From Oceanospirillum maris DSM 6286 (GTDB taxonomy: Bacteria > Pseudomonadota > Gammaproteobacteria > Pseudomonadales > Halomonadaceae), in NCBI RefSeq assembly GCF_000422865.1, contig NZ_AUGW01000023.1, positions 1 to 57,919 of the forward strand: a stretch of 57,919 nucleotides of DNA, given 5' to 3'. The translations under genes and the position numbers were made by a program. Below, in pieces: positions 56,425 to 57,919 of the stretch (position 1 is the stretch's first letter; the number at the start of each line of letters is the position of its first letter). The notes under the pieces were generated by a model that saw only the letters and a program-made list of their open reading frames with translations, had not been told where the DNA came from and did no database searches.

Positions 56425-56691
56425 TTACTCATAATGCGTCCACATACGCAGAACTTTTATGACTTTTTGCTCTTCATAAACTTGGTAAACAATCCGATGC
56501 TGGATATTAATACGTCGTGAAATTGCACCAGATAAATCACCAACCAATCTTTCAAATGGTGGTGGGGTTTGAAGCGGATTCTCTTCGAGAACTTGCAGCA
56601 AATACTTTGCTTTACTCTTGAGACCTGAGGAAGCAAGTTTCTTTGCATCTTTTTGAGCTTGCTTGGTATATACGAGTTCCCAACTCACCAA
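56425..56691 (-). CDS. yoeB: Txe/YoeB-family toxin (mRNA endonuclease)
   Basis: An 88-residue RelE-superfamily toxin that cleaves mRNA at the ribosome. YoeB signatures are complete: KDAKKLASSGLKSK, LQTPPPFERLVGDLSGAISRRINIQHRIVYQV and the C-terminal MWTHYE with the catalytic His-Tyr pair. Its start overlaps the antitoxin end by 7 bp, so translation is coupled. The usual antitoxin-first order is kept. Confidence 0.94.
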   Translation of the reverse strand: MVSWELVYTKQAQKDAKKLASSGLKSKAKYLLQVLEENPLQTPPPFERLVGDLSGAISRRINIQHRIVYQVYEEQKVIKVLRMWTHYE

Positions 56692-56927
56692 TCAAGCTCC
56701 TTAGAACAATTTTCAATAGGCTCTGCCATTCCTTGTTTAATGCTTTCTCTCATACCCGGAACAGCTAGAAGATAAAGGGTTTCTTGAATCGATTCCCAGT
56801 CTTCACTGGAGACTAATACAGCACTATTTCTTTTGCCTGAAATAGTTATTGGTTGGTGAGTCTCTGAAGTTTGATCTAAAAGCCTATACAAATTTGCCCT
56901 AGCTTCACTTGCCGTAAGAATATTCAT
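56685..56927 (-). CDS. Phd/YefM-family antitoxin
   Basis: An 80-residue antitoxin with the Phd/YefM DNA-binding N-terminus (MNILTASEARANLYRLLDQTSETHQPITISGKRNSAVLVS) and an acidic C-terminal toxin-wrapping tail. It neutralises the YoeB-type toxin and represses its own promoter. AGGAG is seven bases before the ATG. A palindromic operator lies just upstream. Confidence 0.93.
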   Translation of the reverse strand: MNILTASEARANLYRLLDQTSETHQPITISGKRNSAVLVSSEDWESIQETLYLLAVPGMRESIKQGMAEPIENCSKELDW

Positions 56928-56955
56928 TTTTATTCTCCTGAACAGAAAGCAATAT

Positions 56956-56989
56956 CGTACGTCTAAACGTACGGAACAGCAATATTATA
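56956..56989 (-). promoter_or_regulatory. Operator and -10 of the YefM/YoeB-type operon
   Basis: CGTACGT (56956-56962) and ACGTACG (56967-56973) form a perfect inverted repeat, each arm with a GTAC core like known YefM/Phd operators. TATAAT reads on the minus strand at 56984-56989, so the operator covers the transcription start. AGCAATAT flanks it on both sides. Confidence 0.6.
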
Positions 56990-57231
56990 TTTTTACAACT
57001 AACGATCCTGTAGAAAAACCTGCTTCTAACCCGCTTTTCCCGCCCACAGCTCGTTTTCTGTTGTTTATTTTCGATTGCCGGTTTTTATCAGCCATCGTTT
57101 GTTTATTCTATATTTCCGGCCTTTTTAGAAACAAGCTCGTTTTAGGTTAGCTAAATTATGGGTGTCCTAACGGAGATAAGAGATAACGAAGATGATCTAT
57201 AAGCAGATCACGGCAAAACTCTCATTGCCGG

Positions 57232-57261
57232 ATGAGTAAAAAGGGTATAAATTTTACTCAT
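57232..57261 (+). promoter_or_regulatory. brnTA promoter with operator over the start codon
   Basis: A perfect 10-bp inverted repeat, ATGAGTAAAA (57232-57241) and TTTTACTCAT (57252-57261), encloses the -10 box TATAAA (57246-57251). TTGCCG at 57225-57230 could be the -35 (15-bp spacing). The right arm overlaps the ATG at 57260, so the transcript may be almost leaderless. Autorepression by BrnA, a known DNA-binding antitoxin, is the likely use. Confidence 0.6.
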
Positions 57262-57751
57262 GGTGATATTTGAGTTTGACGAGAACAAAAGCCAGTCCAA
57301 TCTCGAAAAACACGGGATTGATATCCATACCGCGCAGGGTTTACGGAACGACTCAGATTTGCTCGAAATTCCAGCCAATACCAGTGACAAGCCAAGATTT
57401 CTAGTGATAGCAATGCTTAACGGCAAACACTGGTCTGGCGTTATTACCTATCGGGGTGATCACATCCGCATCCGGTCAGGCGTTCCCGAAAAGCGGAGGT
57501 ACACCTCTATGAAAGCACATGAATTTGATGCCAAATTTGAAAGTGACGACGACATTCTGGGTGACCTGGATCTGTCGCAGGCCAAGCGCCCTATGCAGAA
57601 GCAAAAACGGGTGAATGTTGATTTCCCGGCTTGGATGCTGGAGTCACTGGATAAAGAAGCCAGCCGGGTCGGTGTTACCCGTCAGTCGATTATTAAAATC
57701 TGGCTGGCTGAAAGACTGGAAACCGTCGCCCATCATCATAAGTCCCAGTAG
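57260..57751 (+). CDS. brnTA: In-frame fusion of BrnT toxin and BrnA antitoxin
   Basis: One 163-codon frame covers two proteins that are normally separate. Residues 1-83 are BrnT, a RelE-like ribonuclease toxin (FEFDENKSQSNLEKHGID, ITYRGDHIRIRSG). Residues 84-163 are BrnA, the ribbon-helix-helix antitoxin (MKAHEFDAKFESDDDI, RVNVDFPAWMLESLDKEA, GVTRQSIIKIWLAERLE). No stop separates them. However, ATG 57509 at the start of the BrnA part has GGAGG nine bases upstream (57495-57499), so BrnA (80 residues) can also be made alone. The BrnT part has no visible ribosome binding site. Confidence 0.85.
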   Translation: MVIFEFDENKSQSNLEKHGIDIHTAQGLRNDSDLLEIPANTSDKPRFLVIAMLNGKHWSGVITYRGDHIRIRSGVPEKRRYTSMKAHEFDAKFESDDDILGDLDLSQAKRPMQKQKRVNVDFPAWMLESLDKEASRVGVTRQSIIKIWLAERLETVAHHHKSQ

Positions 57752-57919
57752 TTTTCAAGATAGTTGCCCTCTATCGCCATTCCCGTGTTTCTGTGGGAGT
57801 GGCGTCTTTCCCTACTGGATAGACCATCAAGGTCAACTATTAGCTATATCCCGCGAGATGAAACAAGCCGTTTATGGGTGACACAGAACGATGAACACCC
57901 TCACTGGAAACCGTCGCCC
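57715..57919 (+). repeat. 17-bp direct repeat of the brnA 3' end
   Basis: ACTGGAAACCGTCGCCC occurs at 57715-57731, inside the end of brnA, and again at 57903-57919, the last bases of the window. The sequence between is not repeated within view. It suggests a duplicated brnA tail or related gene continuing to the right. Confidence 0.8.
57775..57806 (+). terminator. Terminator of the brnTA locus
   Basis: A 10-bp stem (57775-57784 with 57795-57804, one G-T pair) is followed by a short T-rich tract, 23 nt after the stop. It resembles the SDR terminator at 51211. Confidence 0.7.

Overview
The window looks like chromosomal DNA of a marine gammaproteobacterium, most likely an Oceanospirillales/Oceanospirillaceae-type organism. 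This is inferred from the mix of TRAP transporter, two chemoreceptors, several c-di-GMP enzymes, E. coli-like housekeeping proteins (YbiT, YqhD, YehS, YaiL, RadD, ZntB, DgcZ, GabD/GabT) and small gamma-proteobacterial families (DUF3334, DUF3461). No rRNA, tRNA or CRISPR array was seen.

Layout. 1-0.75 kb: relic of an IS605-type element, with a tnpB reading frame running off the left edge and an internally deleted tnpA facing away from it. 0.96-10.1 kb: a fatty/short-chain acid degradation operon on the minus strand (acyl-CoA dehydrogenase, thiolase, FadN-type fused 3-hydroxyacyl-CoA dehydrogenase/enoyl-CoA hydratase, acyl-CoA ligase, then an orphan LivK-like binding protein), with a divergent AraC-type regulator. 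10.2-14.4 kb: housekeeping genes (FKBP-type isomerase, cold-shock protein, HAD phosphatase, RsuA-type pseudouridine synthase, YbiT). 14.6-25.6 kb: a TRAP transporter operon, a chemoreceptor and gabD-gabT, bracketed by two paralogous LysR regulators. 25.6-38.8 kb: YqhD, a Rap1a-like small secreted protein, azoreductase with its LysR, ZntB, PpiC, a zinc-sensing diguanylate cyclase, YaiL, a TlpA-like protein, PurU, an EAL phosphodiesterase and DUF3461. 38.9-46.2 kb: an SLC13 transporter broken by one in-frame amber codon, a MATE exporter, YehS, DUF3334, RadD and an unknown lipoprotein. 46.4-52.3 kb: a diguanylate cyclase overlapping a periplasmic binding protein, an amidotransferase, LysR/SDR pair and two small envelope/unknown genes. 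52.4-57.9 kb: an accessory stretch with two group II intron-like 3' ends, a BsuPI-domain lipoprotein, a second chemoreceptor, a YefM/YoeB-type toxin-antitoxin pair and a brnT-brnA locus fused into one frame.

Most interesting points. (1) The second chemoreceptor gene has two perfect GCAC-N7-GTGC palindromes, the NtrC-site pattern, 33 bp apart and about 100 bp upstream of a sigma-54-like -24/-12 element. (2) The BrnT toxin and BrnA antitoxin lie in one continuous reading frame with a good internal ribosome binding site for BrnA, and a perfect 10-bp inverted repeat brackets the -10 box and covers the start codon. (3) Two intergenic regions look like unannotated small RNAs: one near 35.0-35.2 kb has GGA motifs in hairpin loops like a CsrA-sequestering RNA, and one near 25.8-26.0 kb ends in two strong terminators with no gene before them. 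(4) The acyl-CoA operon carries a shared TGACC-N5-GGCCA motif in two intergenic regions. All functional names rest on remembered family motifs, not on database searches.
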